A DNA stretch of 64,000 bases from Flavobacterium araucananum (GTDB taxonomy: Bacteria; Bacteroidota; Bacteroidia; Flavobacteriales; Flavobacteriaceae), in NCBI RefSeq assembly GCF_002222055.1, contig NZ_MUGS01000015.1, positions 62,001 to 126,000 of the forward strand, read 5' to 3'. The translations under genes were made by a program, and so were the position numbers. Under the pieces are notes generated by a model. It ran no database searches, was not told the origin of the DNA, and saw only the letters and a program-made list of their open reading frames with translations. Below are positions 34,402 through 43,857 of this stretch, piece by piece. Within the stretch, counting starts at the first letter, position 1. The number at the start of each line of letters is the position of its first letter.

Positions 34402-34463
34402 AGTTTACAGTCTCAGTTTACAGTTTACAGTCTCAGTTTACTGAAAACTGCGACTGAAAACTG
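34402..34463. repeat. Short tandem repeats between prfB and msrB
   Basis: A 20-bp unit AGTTTACAGTCTCAGTTTAC occurs twice without change (34402-34421 and 34422-34441), followed by ACTGAAAACTG twice (34440-34450 and 34453-34463). CAGTTT and AAACTG also pair, so a hairpin can form. Confidence 0.85.
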
Positions 34464-34474
34464 AATATTAACAG

Positions 34475-35573
34475 CTATTCTTCTTCTTTCTGTCCCATCA
34501 TCATAAGGAATGCTTTTAGGAAAGCATCTATATTTCCGTTCATAACGCCATCAACATCGCTGGTTTCATATCCTGTACGAACATCTTTTACCAGTTTATA
34601 AGGTTGCATTACATAATTGCGTATTTGTGAACCCCATTCGATTTTCATTTTTCCGGCTTCAATATCTGCACGTTGTGCTTGCTGTTTTTTCAACTCGATT
34701 TCATACAATTGAGAACGTAACATTTGCATGGCGCGTTGTCTGTTGTCTTGCTGAGATCTTGTTTCAGAACACTGAATTTGAATTCCGGTTGGTTTGTGTA
34801 CTAGCTGTACTTTAGTTTCGACCTTGTTCACATTTTGTCCTCCGGCACCACTGGAACGAGATGTGGTGATTTCGATATCGGCAGGATTAATGTCAATTTC
34901 GATACTGTCATCCACAAGGGGATAAACATAAACAGAGGCAAACGAAGTATGGCGTTTGGCATTACTGTCAAAAGGAGAGATTCGAACCAAACGATGCACA
35001 CCGTTTTCTCCTTTTAAATATCCAAAAGAATAATCGCCTTCAAACTCGAGTGTCACAGTTTTGATTCCTGCAACCTCACCAGCCTGAAAGTTAAGCTCTT
35101 TTATTTTAAAACCATAGCTTTCGCCCCACATCATGTACATACGCATTAACATTCCGGCCCAATCACAACTTTCGGTTCCGCCGGCACCAGCAGTAATTTG
35201 CACTACGGCACTTAAGCTGTCACCTTCGTCAGAAAGCATGTTTTTGAACTCGATGTTTTCGATATGAGTTTGTGTCGTATTATAATGTCCGTCTAATTCT
35301 TCTGCAGAAAGTTCTCCTTCTTTATAAAAATCATAGGCAAGTTGCAATTCATCTGTAAGTTCGATTGCTTTGTTATAATCTTCGATCCATTTTTTCTTGT
35401 TTCGAAGGTTTTTTACAATGACTTCAGCTTCTTTTGCATTGTTCCAGAAGTCTGGTGCGAAAGTTTTTTCTTCTTCGTTGGCAATTTCAATTAGTTTGGC
35501 ATCAACGTCAAAGATACCTCCTCAACGCACCAAGGCGCTCCACAATACCTTTTATTTGTTCGGTAGTTGTCAT
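34475..35573 (-). CDS. prfB: Peptide chain release factor 2, expressed by programmed +1 frameshift
   Basis: RF2 ends translation at UGA and UAA. Translation starts at the ATG at 35573 and reads 21 codons to CTT, then meets the in-frame TGA (35510-35508). Skipping the base at 35510 continues the frame with GAC and gives 365 residues, the length of E. coli RF2. The continuous frame from 35347 is only the C-terminal 290 residues. Seen motifs: the UGA-reading SPF ([16 protein letters not shown]), the catalytic [11 protein letters not shown], and the N-terminal helical region. It is not adjacent to other translation genes. Confidence 0.96.
35507..35522 (-). promoter_or_regulatory. RF2 autoregulatory frameshift signal
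   Basis: On the minus strand the sequence is AGGAGG TAT CTT TGA C. AGGAGG (35522-35517) is the internal Shine-Dalgarno stimulator, CTT the slip codon and TGAC the poor stop context. When RF2 is scarce the ribosome shifts +1 and makes RF2. This is the classical E. coli-type signal. Confidence 0.95.
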
Positions 35574-35633
35574 AAATTAATAGTAGTTTTATTTGTTTTT
35601 TGAATATTACGCGATAAAATGATTTTATCTAAG

Positions 35634-35673
35634 ACGTAATTTTGTTGTACAAAAATAAGATATAGTTTTTAGA
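35634..35673 (+). repeat. Upstream copy of duplicated promoter block
   Basis: Reads ACGTAATTTTGTTGTAC, A-rich, then AGATATAGTTTTTAGA. It matches the downstream copy apart from two substitutions and a 3-base indel. Confidence 0.8.
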
Positions 35674-35887
35674 TTATAGAATTAATTTTAACATATTTCG
35701 CCTTGTTTTCCGGGCTATAGATATAGTGTATTTTACTCGGCTAACAAATTGGTTTTTAAAATTATAAGTCAATTTTAGAATATTAATGTTAGTTTTATAT
35801 TTTTTTTATAAATATTACGTTAATTTGGTTCAATAGTATTCGCAAGTTAAATTTTAGCAAAACTTGCCAAGAATAACTAGCAGTAAT

Positions 35888-35925
35888 ACGTAATTTTGCT
35901 GTACAAAAAAGATATACTTTTTAGA
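35888..35925 (+). repeat. Downstream copy of duplicated promoter block (ltaE promoter)
   Basis: Reads ACGTAATTTTGCTGTAC, A-rich, then AGATATACTTTTTAGA. It lies immediately before the ltaE ATG and should hold the active -7 box. Confidence 0.8.
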
Positions 35926-35927
35926 AT

Positions 35928-36947
35928 ATGGAAATAAATTTAATTAGCGATACCATTACCAAACCTACATACGAAATGTTGCAGTATATGTTTAACGCTC
36001 ATGTTGGCGATGATGTATACAGGCAGGATCCAACGGTTATTGAGTTGGAAACCAGAGTGGCAGAGTTTTTTGGTATGGAAGCCGGACTTTTTTTTCCGTC
36101 AGGAACTATGGCAAATCAAACCGCTATAAAATTACATACACAACCGGGAGAGCAATTAATAGCAGATAAATATGCCCACGTTTATAATTATGAAGGTGGC
36201 GGAGTTTCGTTTAATAGTGGCGTTTCCTGCTGTTTATTAGATGGGGACCGGGGGATGATAACAGCAAGTCAGGTAGCAGCGGCAATTAATGATCCTGAAT
36301 TTTACCATAGTCCGTTGACCAGTTTGGTTTGTGTCGAAAATACAACCAACAAAGGTGGTGGGGCTTGTTATGAATTAGAAGATTTAAGAGAAATAAAACA
36401 GGTTTGTGATGCTAATAATTTAAAATTCCACCTTGATGGAGCCAGAATTTGGAATGCATTGGTTGCCAAAAGACAAAACCCTAAAGAATTTGGAGCTATT
36501 TTCGACACTATTTCGGTTTGTTTGTCAAAAGGATTGGGTGCTCCAATAGGTTCAATTTTGTTAGGAAGCAAAGCTGATATTCACAGGGCGTTGAGAATCA
36601 GGAAGATATTAGGTGGTGGAATGCGTCAGGTTGGCTATTTGGCAGCAGCCGGATTGTATGCTTTGGCAAATAACATCGAAAGATTAGCCGAAGACCATAG
36701 AAGAGCTAAAGAGATTGCAGCAGTTTTAAGTACAAAACCCTGGGTTTCTTTTATTGAACCTGTAGAAACCAATATTTTAATTTTTTCATTAACAGAAGGA
36801 TATAGCGATCAGCTTTTGATTGAAAAATTAAAACAAAAAAATATTTTGATAAGCTCAATGGGACATAACAAACTAAGAGTTGTAACACATTTAGATTATA
36901 AAGAGGTAATGCATACGTATGTAATCGAAACACTGCAGAAGTTTTAA
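35928..36947 (+). CDS. ltaE: Low-specificity threonine aldolase
   Basis: A 339-residue PLP enzyme of fold type I that cleaves threonine and allo-threonine to glycine and acetaldehyde. Motifs: LISDTITKPTYEMLQYM at the start, FPSGTMANQTAI, the substrate-site HVYNYEGGG, the PLP-phosphate and Asp site FHLDGARIWNA, and the Schiff-base lysine in SVCLSKGLGAPIGS. Length matches the family. Acetaldehyde from this reaction could be handled by adhE, the convergent neighbour, but a metabolic link is only a suggestion. Confidence 0.94.
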   Translation: MEINLISDTITKPTYEMLQYMFNAHVGDDVYRQDPTVIELETRVAEFFGMEAGLFFPSGTMANQTAIKLHTQPGEQLIADKYAHVYNYEGGGVSFNSGVSCCLLDGDRGMITASQVAAAINDPEFYHSPLTSLVCVENTTNKGGGACYELEDLREIKQVCDANNLKFHLDGARIWNALVAKRQNPKEFGAIFDTISVCLSKGLGAPIGSILLGSKADIHRALRIRKILGGGMRQVGYLAAAGLYALANNIERLAEDHRRAKEIAAVLSTKPWVSFIEPVETNILIFSLTEGYSDQLLIEKLKQKNILISSMGHNKLRVVTHLDYKEVMHTYVIETLQKF

Positions 36948-36985
36948 AAAAAAGGTGCAAAGGTTTAGAGGAACAAAGGTTAAAA

Positions 36986-37022
36986 AAAGAGGCTATTTCA
37001 TTAATTATGAAACAGCCTCTTT
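36986..37022. terminator. Terminator between ltaE and adhE
   Basis: A 16-bp stem (36986-37001 with 37007-37022) with one non-Watson-Crick position. It pairs better on the minus strand (G-U), so it mainly serves adhE. Confidence 0.82.
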
Positions 37023-37044
37023 AAGTATTTATCGAAATCTATCT

Positions 37045-39744
37045 CTAGATTTTTTCTCCGTAATAGGCCTTACGCATAATTTCTTCCATATCCTTAACCA
37101 GCGGCAAACGTGGGTTTGCAGGAGTACATTGATCTTCGAAGGCATTCATGGCAAGAGTGTTTAATTTTGCCAGCCATTCTTTTTCATCAATTCCCTGTTC
37201 TTTAAAACTCATTTTTATTCCCACTTTTTTGCCTAATTCATAACACGCCTGAGCATAAACCTGAGGTCCGTCTTTTGGTCCTTTTGCAGGAAGGCCTAAC
37301 ATTTGACAAATTTCAAAATATTTTTGATCTGCCTTGTAGGTAGAATATTTTGGCCACACCGAAAGTTTTCCCGGAACCTCTCCGTTATACTTAATTACAT
37401 AAGGCAATAAAATAGCATTTGTACGACCGTGTGGTGTATGGAACATTCCGCCTATTTTGTGCGCCATAGAATGAGAAATTCCTAGCATTGCATTGGCAAA
37501 TGCCATACCTGCAATTGTTGAGGCATTGTGCATTTTATCACGGGCCTCATCGTCATTTTTGACATCAAGATAGGTTCTCTCCAAATATTGAAAGACCATT
37601 TTTATAGCCTGCAAGGCAAGTCCGTCAGTATAATCGTTGGCAACAATAGAAACATACGCTTCTGTTGCATGTGTAAGAACATCCATACCGGTATCTGCAA
37701 TAATAGAAGGAGGGACGGTTTTGGTTAATTCAGAGTCGATAATAGCAACAGTTGGTGTAAAAGCATAATCTGCCAATGGATATTTTTTATTGACAGAATG
37801 ATCTGAAATCACAGCAAAAGGAGTTACTTCTGATCCTGTTCCTGAAGTCGTAGGTATACAAATCATTTTTGCTTTTTTTCCAAGGGTAGGAATTTTTACG
37901 GCACGTTTACGAATGTCTAAGAACTTTTGCTTGACATCATCAAACGAAACCTGAGGTTGCTCATACAATAGCCACATGACTTTGGCAGCATCCATAACAG
38001 ATCCTCCGCCCAGGGCAATAATGGTATCGGGTTGGAATTCGCACATTGTTTCGGCACCTGCTCTTGCAGTTTCAATACTTGGATCCGGCTCTACATTAGA
38101 GAAAATCCTAACATCGACTTTGTTGGCACGACGGTTTAAAACGTCTATGATTTTTTGAACAAAACCAAGTTTTAGCATGCTTAAATCAGTTATGATCATC
38201 ACTTTTTCAAGAGATTGCATTGATTTTAGATATTGAATCGAGTTGGGCTCGAAATAGATTTTTGAAGGTACTTTGAACCACTGCATATTATTGTTTCTTC
38301 TACCAATTCGCTTGATATTTATTAAATTTATAGCTCCTACATTGCCGGAAACAGAGTTTTTTCCATAAGATCCGCATCCAAGGGTTAGAGAGGGAATAAA
38401 TGAATTGTAAACGTCTCCAATGCCACCAAAGGTCGAAGGTGAATTCCAGATAATACGAATGGCTTTTACTGCAACTCCAAATTCTTTGGCTATTTTCTCG
38501 TCTTTTGTATGAATGGCTGCAGAGTGACCAAGTCCGTCAAATTCTACCATTTGCTCAGACAATCGAATACCTTCCTGAGTTGAGTTTGATTTTAGAATCG
38601 CTAATACGGGAGATAGTTTTTCTCTGGTTAATGGCTCGTTTGTACCAACTTCTGTTACTTCGGCTGCTATGATTACAATATTTTCAGGCACAGAGAAACC
38701 GGCTTGTTCTGCGATCCATTGGGGAGATTTTCCAACGATAGCAGCGTTTAGTTTTGCACCGGCACAGTTTACACCTTTGGCAGTAACACCAAACATTAGT
38801 TGTTCTAATTTTTCTTTTTCTTTTTCGTTGGCAAAATAAACATGATGGTGTTTAAAGGCTGCTTTTGTTTCTTCATAAATTTCTTTATCTATAATAACGG
38901 CTTGTTCAGAAGCGCAAATCATGCCCCAGTCAAATGATTTTGAAAGTACAATATCGTAAACGGCTTGTTTTATATTGGCGGTTTTTTCGATATAGGCAGG
39001 AACATTTCCGGCGCCAACACCCAATGCAGGTTTGCCACAAGAGTAAGCGGCACGAACCATTGCGTTTCCTCCTGTTGCCAGAATTGTTGCGATCGTTGGG
39101 TGATTCATTAGCGCATTTGTTGCTTCTACAGATGGGTATTCGATCCATTGAATGCAATTTTCCGGTGCTCCGGCAGCAATTGCAGCATCGCGAACAACAA
39201 TTGCAGCGGCTTTAGAACATTGTTGTGCCGAGGGATGAAAACCAAATATGATTGGATTACGGGTTTTAAGAGCGATCAGGGCTTTGAATACTGTGGTCGA
39301 AGTAGGGTTTGTTGTTGGTGTAACGCCGCAGATAACACCAACTGGTTCTGCAATTTCTACAATTCCCGATAACTGATCTTCGCCTATGATACCTACGGTT
39401 TTTAAATTTTTCAGGCTGTTGGTTACATTCTCGGCAGCAAACATATTTTTGGTTGCTTTATCTTCAAAAATACCGCGACCGGTTTCCTCAACAGCATGCA
39501 AGGCAAGTACACCATGCTGATCGACAGCAGCAACCGAGGCTTTTGCAACGATATAATCAACTTGTTCCTGATTGAGTTCCAGGAATTTTTCGAGTGCAAC
39601 AGCTCCTTTTTTGGCAAGTTCTTCGACATGAGCAACAGCATCAACTTTTTGAGTTTCCTTAACGGCATCTTTTACTAAACCGGCATTTTGTTTGTCTGCC
39701 GTTTTGTTTTCGGTTCCATTTGGACTTAAAGTTTTCTCATTCAT
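37045..39744 (-). CDS. adhE: Bifunctional acetaldehyde-CoA/alcohol dehydrogenase
   Basis: An 899-residue fusion. Residues about 32-470 are a CoA-acylating aldehyde dehydrogenase (PTTNPTST, catalytic Cys277 in WGMICASEQAV). Residues about 480-899 are an iron-dependent alcohol dehydrogenase (GGGSVMDAAKVMW, PTTSGTGSEVTPFAVI, metal histidines in HSMAHKIGGMFHTPHGRTNA). It reduces acetyl-CoA to ethanol and regenerates NAD+ in fermentation. Cys277 against Cys246 of E. coli AdhE shows an N-terminal extension of 31 residues, polar and lysine-rich. It is unusual for a strictly respiratory flavobacterium and fits the low-oxygen theme. No Fnr-type box is seen at the activating distance. Confidence 0.96.
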   Translation of the reverse strand: MNEKTLSPNGTENKTADKQNAGLVKDAVKETQKVDAVAHVEELAKKGAVALEKFLELNQEQVDYIVAKASVAAVDQHGVLALHAVEETGRGIFEDKATKNMFAAENVTNSLKNLKTVGIIGEDQLSGIVEIAEPVGVICGVTPTTNPTSTTVFKALIALKTRNPIIFGFHPSAQQCSKAAAIVVRDAAIAAGAPENCIQWIEYPSVEATNALMNHPTIATILATGGNAMVRAAYSCGKPALGVGAGNVPAYIEKTANIKQAVYDIVLSKSFDWGMICASEQAVIIDKEIYEETKAAFKHHHVYFANEKEKEKLEQLMFGVTAKGVNCAGAKLNAAIVGKSPQWIAEQAGFSVPENIVIIAAEVTEVGTNEPLTREKLSPVLAILKSNSTQEGIRLSEQMVEFDGLGHSAAIHTKDEKIAKEFGVAVKAIRIIWNSPSTFGGIGDVYNSFIPSLTLGCGSYGKNSVSGNVGAINLINIKRIGRRNNNMQWFKVPSKIYFEPNSIQYLKSMQSLEKVMIITDLSMLKLGFVQKIIDVLNRRANKVDVRIFSNVEPDPSIETARAGAETMCEFQPDTIIALGGGSVMDAAKVMWLLYEQPQVSFDDVKQKFLDIRKRAVKIPTLGKKAKMICIPTTSGTGSEVTPFAVISDHSVNKKYPLADYAFTPTVAIIDSELTKTVPPSIIADTGMDVLTHATEAYVSIVANDYTDGLALQAIKMVFQYLERTYLDVKNDDEARDKMHNASTIAGMAFANAMLGISHSMAHKIGGMFHTPHGRTNAILLPYVIKYNGEVPGKLSVWPKYSTYKADQKYFEICQMLGLPAKGPKDGPQVYAQACYELGKKVGIKMSFKEQGIDEKEWLAKLNTLAMNAFEDQCTPANPRLPLVKDMEEIMRKAYYGEKI

Positions 39745-40221
39745 AATAATTTGTGTTATAGTTAATATTCACTTTTAATACAGTTTTGCAGATTGTGATC
39801 ACTAATTATCTTTTACGAATGTTTTGAGTCTGAAGTAGGAAGTAACTCTAAAGATCTGATTGTAAATAATTTTTCATTCTATACTTTTGTGTATGCCTTC
39901 TTAATTGTTTTCCCTTTTTTAAGACCTCGGATTTTATCAATTAAAAAAAATAAATACTACAATTGTTTTATTATTTGTAGCCAAAATATATTTCATTATG
40001 CTTTTTATCTCTATCAAATATCAAGATATACGAAGAGAATAAAGCTGATATTTGTCAGGATAAAAAAAAATCTACGCAAACGTTTTCTGTTGATTTCCAT
40101 TGTTTTGTAGTTGAAAAAAAATAGAATTGAAAGTAGTTTGAAAAATGTTTGCACAAAAAAAAATTCGATTCATTTATGTTTATAAATGAATCGAATTTAT
40201 GTAAAAAGGTGTTTTTTTATC
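39745..40221. other. Intergenic region upstream of adhE
   Basis: 477 very AT-rich bases. It holds the terminator of the YbaB gene (40161-40198) and the adhE upstream region, with a GTGATCAC palindrome near 39797. I see no convincing -7 box for adhE. A 73-codon plus-strand frame (39889-40110) has no gene-like features and I do not call it. Confidence 0.6.
40161..40198 (-). terminator. Terminator of ybaB
   Basis: A 17-bp perfect stem (40161-40177 with 40182-40198) around a 4-nt loop, with a U run on the minus strand. Confidence 0.9.
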
Positions 40222-40542
40222 TTACTTGAACAAATTATCCATTCCCGGAATCATTGGCATATCCATCTTTGCAACGGCGTCAAGCTCCTGCTCGTTTACA
40301 CTTGTTGCTTTTTCTATTGCTTTGTTTAAGGTTACAATAAGGTAATCTTCCAGTTGTTCTTTATCTTCCAGCAAAGAGTCATCAATAGAGATTGATTGTA
40401 CTTTTCTATTTGCAGTCAAGGTTACTTTCAATAATCCGTCAGCGCTTTGTTCATCAATCAAAACAGTATCTAAACGCTTTTTTGTATCTTCAATTTTTTG
40501 TTGGGTTTCTTTAAGTTTACCCATCATTCCCATTAAATCCAT
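40222..40542 (-). CDS. YbaB/EbfC nucleoid-associated protein
   Basis: A 106-residue dimeric DNA-binding protein family. The sequence starts [19 protein letters not shown] with the helix typical of the family, followed by the beta sheet ([18 protein letters not shown]) and a second helix pair. A methionine- and proline-rich end ([12 protein letters not shown]) replaces the usual GMPPGLGLPF tail. YbaB binds DNA without strong sequence preference and is often next to recR or dnaX; neither is here. Confidence 0.92.
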   Translation of the reverse strand: MDLMGMMGKLKETQQKIEDTKKRLDTVLIDEQSADGLLKVTLTANRKVQSISIDDSLLEDKEQLEDYLIVTLNKAIEKATSVNEQELDAVAKMDMPMIPGMDNLFK

Positions 40543-40568
40543 TTTTGTTGATTTTAAATTATTTCATA

Positions 40569-40576
40569 CAAAATTA
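40569..40576 (-). promoter_or_regulatory. -7 box of ybaB
   Basis: TAATTTTG on the minus strand, about 26 bp before the ATG at 40542. Confidence 0.55.
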
Positions 40577-40609
40577 GTATATTGCTGTATGATAACAATA
40601 GAATATTTT

Positions 40610-42745
40610 ATGAAAAAATTAATTTGGTTCTGTTGTCTTTGTAGTATTTTTGCTTCTTCGTATTTAAAAACTAATGCTCAATCAATGCAAAACGATATAA
40701 TGGCTCCACAAGCCAAAGAAATTTCAAAATCATTAAAAAAACATAAAGAAATAAGGGTAGATAATTATTTTTGGTTAAACGACCGCGAAAACCCTGAGGT
40801 TATAGAGTATTTAAACAAAGAAAACTCTTATTACGAGAGTATGACTTCGCATACAAAAGGCCTTCAGGAAAATTTGTATGAAGAAATGAAAGCCAGAATT
40901 AAAGAAGACGATTCGTCTGTTCCTTATTTCTATAATGGTTATTATTACATTACACGTTTCGAAACTGGTCAGGATTATCCAATATTCTCCAGAAAAAAAG
41001 GAAGCCTTTTGGCAGAAGAAGAAATTTTGTTCAATTGTAACGAATTGGCAAAAGGACATGCTTATTTTAAACTTGGCGGTTTAAGTATAAGTCCGGATAA
41101 CAAATTTGCCAGTTTTGGAGTTGATATTGTGGGAAGGAGAATCTATACTATTCAGGTAAAAAATCTGGAAACAGGCGAGATTTTATCCGATAAAATCGAA
41201 AATGCTACGGGCGGATCAGTTTGGGCAAATGACAATTTTACTATTTTCTATACCAAACAAGATGAGGTTACTTTAAGGGCTGACAAAGTTTTTAGACATA
41301 AATTAAACACAGATTCGAATGCTGATGTTTTGGTTTTTAATGAAACCGATGATACTTTTAATGTTTCGATAAGCAAAGAAAAATCAAGAAAATATATTGT
41401 TATTGGTTCAGGAAGTACGCTGACAACCGAATATAGAATTTTGAATTCTGATGAGCCTGATGGAGAATTTATTGTCTTCCAGCCTCGTGTACGTGGTTTA
41501 GAGTACAGTATTTCGCATTTTCAGGACTCTTTTTACATTTTAACCAATAAAGATAAGGCAACTAACTTTAAGTTAATGAAAACGCCTGAAAATAAAACAG
41601 GAAAGAAAAACTGGACCGATCTTATACCACATCGTGAAGATGTTTTATTAGAAGATATCGAAATTTTTAAAAATTATTTAGTAGTTGAGGAGCGCTCAAA
41701 CGGATTAAACCATATCCGTATCATGCCCTGGAATGGTGATGCCGATTATTATCTTCCTTTTGGCAGCGAGACTTACAACGCCTACACGACAACAAATATA
41801 GATTTTGATACGGATGTTTTGCGTTACAGTTATCAATCGCTTGCAACACCTTCGTCTGTAATCGATTTTAATATGAAAACCAAAACCAAAGAAATCTTAA
41901 AGGAGCAGCAGGTTTTAGGAGGTAAGTTTGATAAGGATAATTATATCGAAGAACGTGTTTGGGCAACTGCAAGAGACGGTGTAAAAGTGCCAATTTCGAT
42001 GATTTATCGTAAGGGATTAAATAAAAACGGCAAAAATCCGTTATTGCTTTACGCTTATGGCTCATACGGAATCACAATGGATACTTATTTTTCATCGACA
42101 CGACTTTCGCTTTTAGATCGCGGTTTTGTTTATGCTATCGCGCATATTAGAGGAGGCGAAGATTTGGGAAGACAATGGTATGAGGATGGAAAACTGTTAA
42201 AAAAGAAAAATACCTTTACAGATTTCATCGATTGCTCTAAATTTGTAATAAACGAGAATTACACATCTCCGGAACATTTATATGCCGAAGGAGGATCTGC
42301 AGGAGGACTTTTGATGGGCGTTATTGTAAATGAAGCGCCGGAATTGTACAAAGGAGTTATAGCTCAGGTACCTTTTGTAGATGTTATCACAACCATGCTG
42401 GACGACAGTATTCCGTTAACAACCGGAGAATATGACGAATGGGGAAACCCAAATAATAAAAAATATTACGATTATATGTTATCCTACTCACCGTATGATA
42501 ATGTAAAAGCGCAAAACTATCCTAACATGTATGTTTCTACAGGATTGCACGATTCGCAGGTACAGTATTGGGAGCCAGCTAAATGGGTGGCTAAATTGAG
42601 AAATCTAAAAACAAATAATAATCTTTTATTTTTAGATACCAATATGGATGCTGGACACGGCGGTGCTTCTGGACGTTTTGAGGCTTTAAAAGACTTAGCA
42701 AAAGAATTTAGTTTTTTATTAGATTTAGAAAAAATTAAAAGCTAA
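40610..42745 (+). CDS. ptrB: Exported prolyl oligopeptidase family (S9A) protein, oligopeptidase B-like
   Basis: 711 residues from the ATG at 40610 (MKKLIWFCCLCSIFASS), which starts with a signal peptide; an ATG 21 bp upstream is also possible. A seven-bladed propeller (about residues 90-420) contains ENPEVIEYLNKEN and SPDNKFASFGVD. The alpha/beta hydrolase domain follows: YAYGSYG, AHIRGGEDLGRQW, nucleophile Ser563 in GGSAGG, Asp in TGLHDSQVQYWEP, and His in DAGHGGASGR. Oligopeptidase B cuts peptides of under about 30 residues after Arg or Lys. The signal peptide implies a periplasmic role, unlike the cytoplasmic E. coli enzyme. Cleavage preference is inferred from the family. Confidence 0.93.
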   Translation: MKKLIWFCCLCSIFASSYLKTNAQSMQNDIMAPQAKEISKSLKKHKEIRVDNYFWLNDRENPEVIEYLNKENSYYESMTSHTKGLQENLYEEMKARIKEDDSSVPYFYNGYYYITRFETGQDYPIFSRKKGSLLAEEEILFNCNELAKGHAYFKLGGLSISPDNKFASFGVDIVGRRIYTIQVKNLETGEILSDKIENATGGSVWANDNFTIFYTKQDEVTLRADKVFRHKLNTDSNADVLVFNETDDTFNVSISKEKSRKYIVIGSGSTLTTEYRILNSDEPDGEFIVFQPRVRGLEYSISHFQDSFYILTNKDKATNFKLMKTPENKTGKKNWTDLIPHREDVLLEDIEIFKNYLVVEERSNGLNHIRIMPWNGDADYYLPFGSETYNAYTTTNIDFDTDVLRYSYQSLATPSSVIDFNMKTKTKEILKEQQVLGGKFDKDNYIEERVWATARDGVKVPISMIYRKGLNKNGKNPLLLYAYGSYGITMDTYFSSTRLSLLDRGFVYAIAHIRGGEDLGRQWYEDGKLLKKKNTFTDFIDCSKFVINENYTSPEHLYAEGGSAGGLLMGVIVNEAPELYKGVIAQVPFVDVITTMLDDSIPLTTGEYDEWGNPNNKKYYDYMLSYSPYDNVKAQNYPNMYVSTGLHDSQVQYWEPAKWVAKLRNLKTNNNLLFLDTNMDAGHGGASGRFEALKDLAKEFSFLLDLEKIKS

Positions 42746-42760
42746 TTAGAAATTTTTTGT

Positions 42761-42801
42761 TAAATTTGCAACCTATCAAGGTTATGTAAAATATACCTTT
42801 G
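42761..42801 (+). promoter_or_regulatory. Two candidate -7 boxes of the cysteine synthase-like gene
   Basis: TAAATTTG (42761-42768) and TACCTTTG (42794-42801) both fit TAnnTTTG. The second lies just before the ATG at 42817. Which is used cannot be told. Confidence 0.5.
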
Positions 42802-42816
42802 ATTAACTATTTTTTT

Positions 42817-43857
42817 ATGAAAGAAGAAATAAACGCTTATAATAATGTTTTAGAGTTAATAGGTAATACCCCACTTATTAAGCTAAATAAAATTACCGAA
42901 GAGTTAGAAGGTAATTTCTACGCAAAAGTAGAAGCTTTTAATCCAGGACATTCCTCAAAAGATAGAATAGCGTTATATATTATTGAAGAAGCTGAGAAAA
43001 AAGGAATTCTAACGCCAGGTGATACCATCATCGAAACGACATCAGGAAATACAGGATTTAGTTTAGCAATGGTGAGCATTATAAAAGGATATAGCTGTAT
43101 TTTAGCAGTAAGCTCAAAATCATCCAAAGATAAAATTGACATGTTGAGAAGTTTAGGAGCAAAGGTTTATGTTTGCCCCGCACACGTTTCAGCAGATGAT
43201 GAGCGATCTTATTACAATGTAGCCAAACGTTTGCACGAAGAAACAAAAGGTTCAGTTTACATCAATCAGTATTTTAATCAATTAAATATTGATGCACACT
43301 ACAACACTACAGGTCCTGAAATTTGGGAACAAACAAAAGGACAAATCACACATCTTGTGGCCTGTAGCGGAACGGGAGGAACTATTTCCGGAACTGCAAA
43401 ATTCTTAAAAGAGCAAAATCCAAATATTAGAATTCTAGGTGTTGATGCTTTTGGTTCCGTATTAAAAAAATACCATGAAACAAGAGAATTTGATAACAAA
43501 GAGATTTATCCGTATCGTATAGAAGGTTTAGGCAAAAACCTGATTCCATCTGCTACAGATTTCGATATTATCGATAAGTTTATCAAAGTAACAGATGAAG
43601 AGAGTGCTCACGCAGCCAGAGAGATCACCAGAAAAGAAGGATTATTTGTTGGATATACTTCCGGAGCAGTAATGCAAGCGATTAAACAATATGCAGAAGA
43701 AGGTGAGTTTACAAAAGACAGCAATATAATTGCGATTTTCCCTGATCATGGTTCTCGTTATATGAGTAAAGTATTTAGCGATGACTGGATGAACGAACAA
43801 GGCTTTTTTGATAGTGTCAATGAAGAAGAAGTTCAAAAAATTGAATTTGTAAAGTAA
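42817..43857 (+). CDS. Cysteine synthase / cystathionine beta-synthase-like PLP enzyme
   Basis: 346 residues from the ATG at 42817. A fold type II PLP protein. Motifs: [17 protein letters not shown] at the start, the Schiff-base lysine in [10 protein letters not shown] (the usual P-x-x-S-x-K-D-R), the substrate loop TTSGNTG, the phosphate-binding glycines [15 protein letters not shown], and the serine in [11 protein letters not shown]. It makes cysteine from O-acetylserine and sulfide, or forms cystathionine; the family assignment between CysK/CysM and the CBS core is unsure. It has no C-terminal CBS regulatory domain. Single gene with its own terminator. Confidence 0.9.
   Translation: MKEEINAYNNVLELIGNTPLIKLNKITEELEGNFYAKVEAFNPGHSSKDRIALYIIEEAEKKGILTPGDTIIETTSGNTGFSLAMVSIIKGYSCILAVSSKSSKDKIDMLRSLGAKVYVCPAHVSADDERSYYNVAKRLHEETKGSVYINQYFNQLNIDAHYNTTGPEIWEQTKGQITHLVACSGTGGTISGTAKFLKEQNPNIRILGVDAFGSVLKKYHETREFDNKEIYPYRIEGLGKNLIPSATDFDIIDKFIKVTDEESAHAAREITRKEGLFVGYTSGAVMQAIKQYAEEGEFTKDSNIIAIFPDHGSRYMSKVFSDDWMNEQGFFDSVNEEEVQKIEFVK

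Larger units (their letters stand above)
35574..35927. other. Divergent prfB-ltaE intergenic region with duplicated promoter block
   Basis: 354 bases. Two copies of a roughly 40-bp block (35634-35673 and 35888-35925) each carry a TAATTTTG -7 box in the ltaE direction (35637-35644 and 35891-35898). GCAAGTT (35842-35848) and AACTTGC (35861-35867) form an inverted repeat just above the nearer box. A minus-strand TATTTTTG (35657-35650) may serve prfB. No gene seen. Confidence 0.65.

Noticed and set aside
34475..35347. prfB as a 290-residue gene or a pseudogene broken by TGA
   Set aside because: The TGA is the programmed frameshift site; the joined product has full RF2 length.
39790..39805. GTGATCAC palindrome upstream of adhE as a Crp/Fnr site
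   Set aside because: It does not match the ATGAY-N4-ATCAK form and no -7 box lies at the 33.5-bp distance.
39889..40110. 73-codon plus-strand frame upstream of adhE
   Set aside because: Highly AT-rich, very many Ile, Phe and Lys, no recognisable domain or promoter; open by chance.
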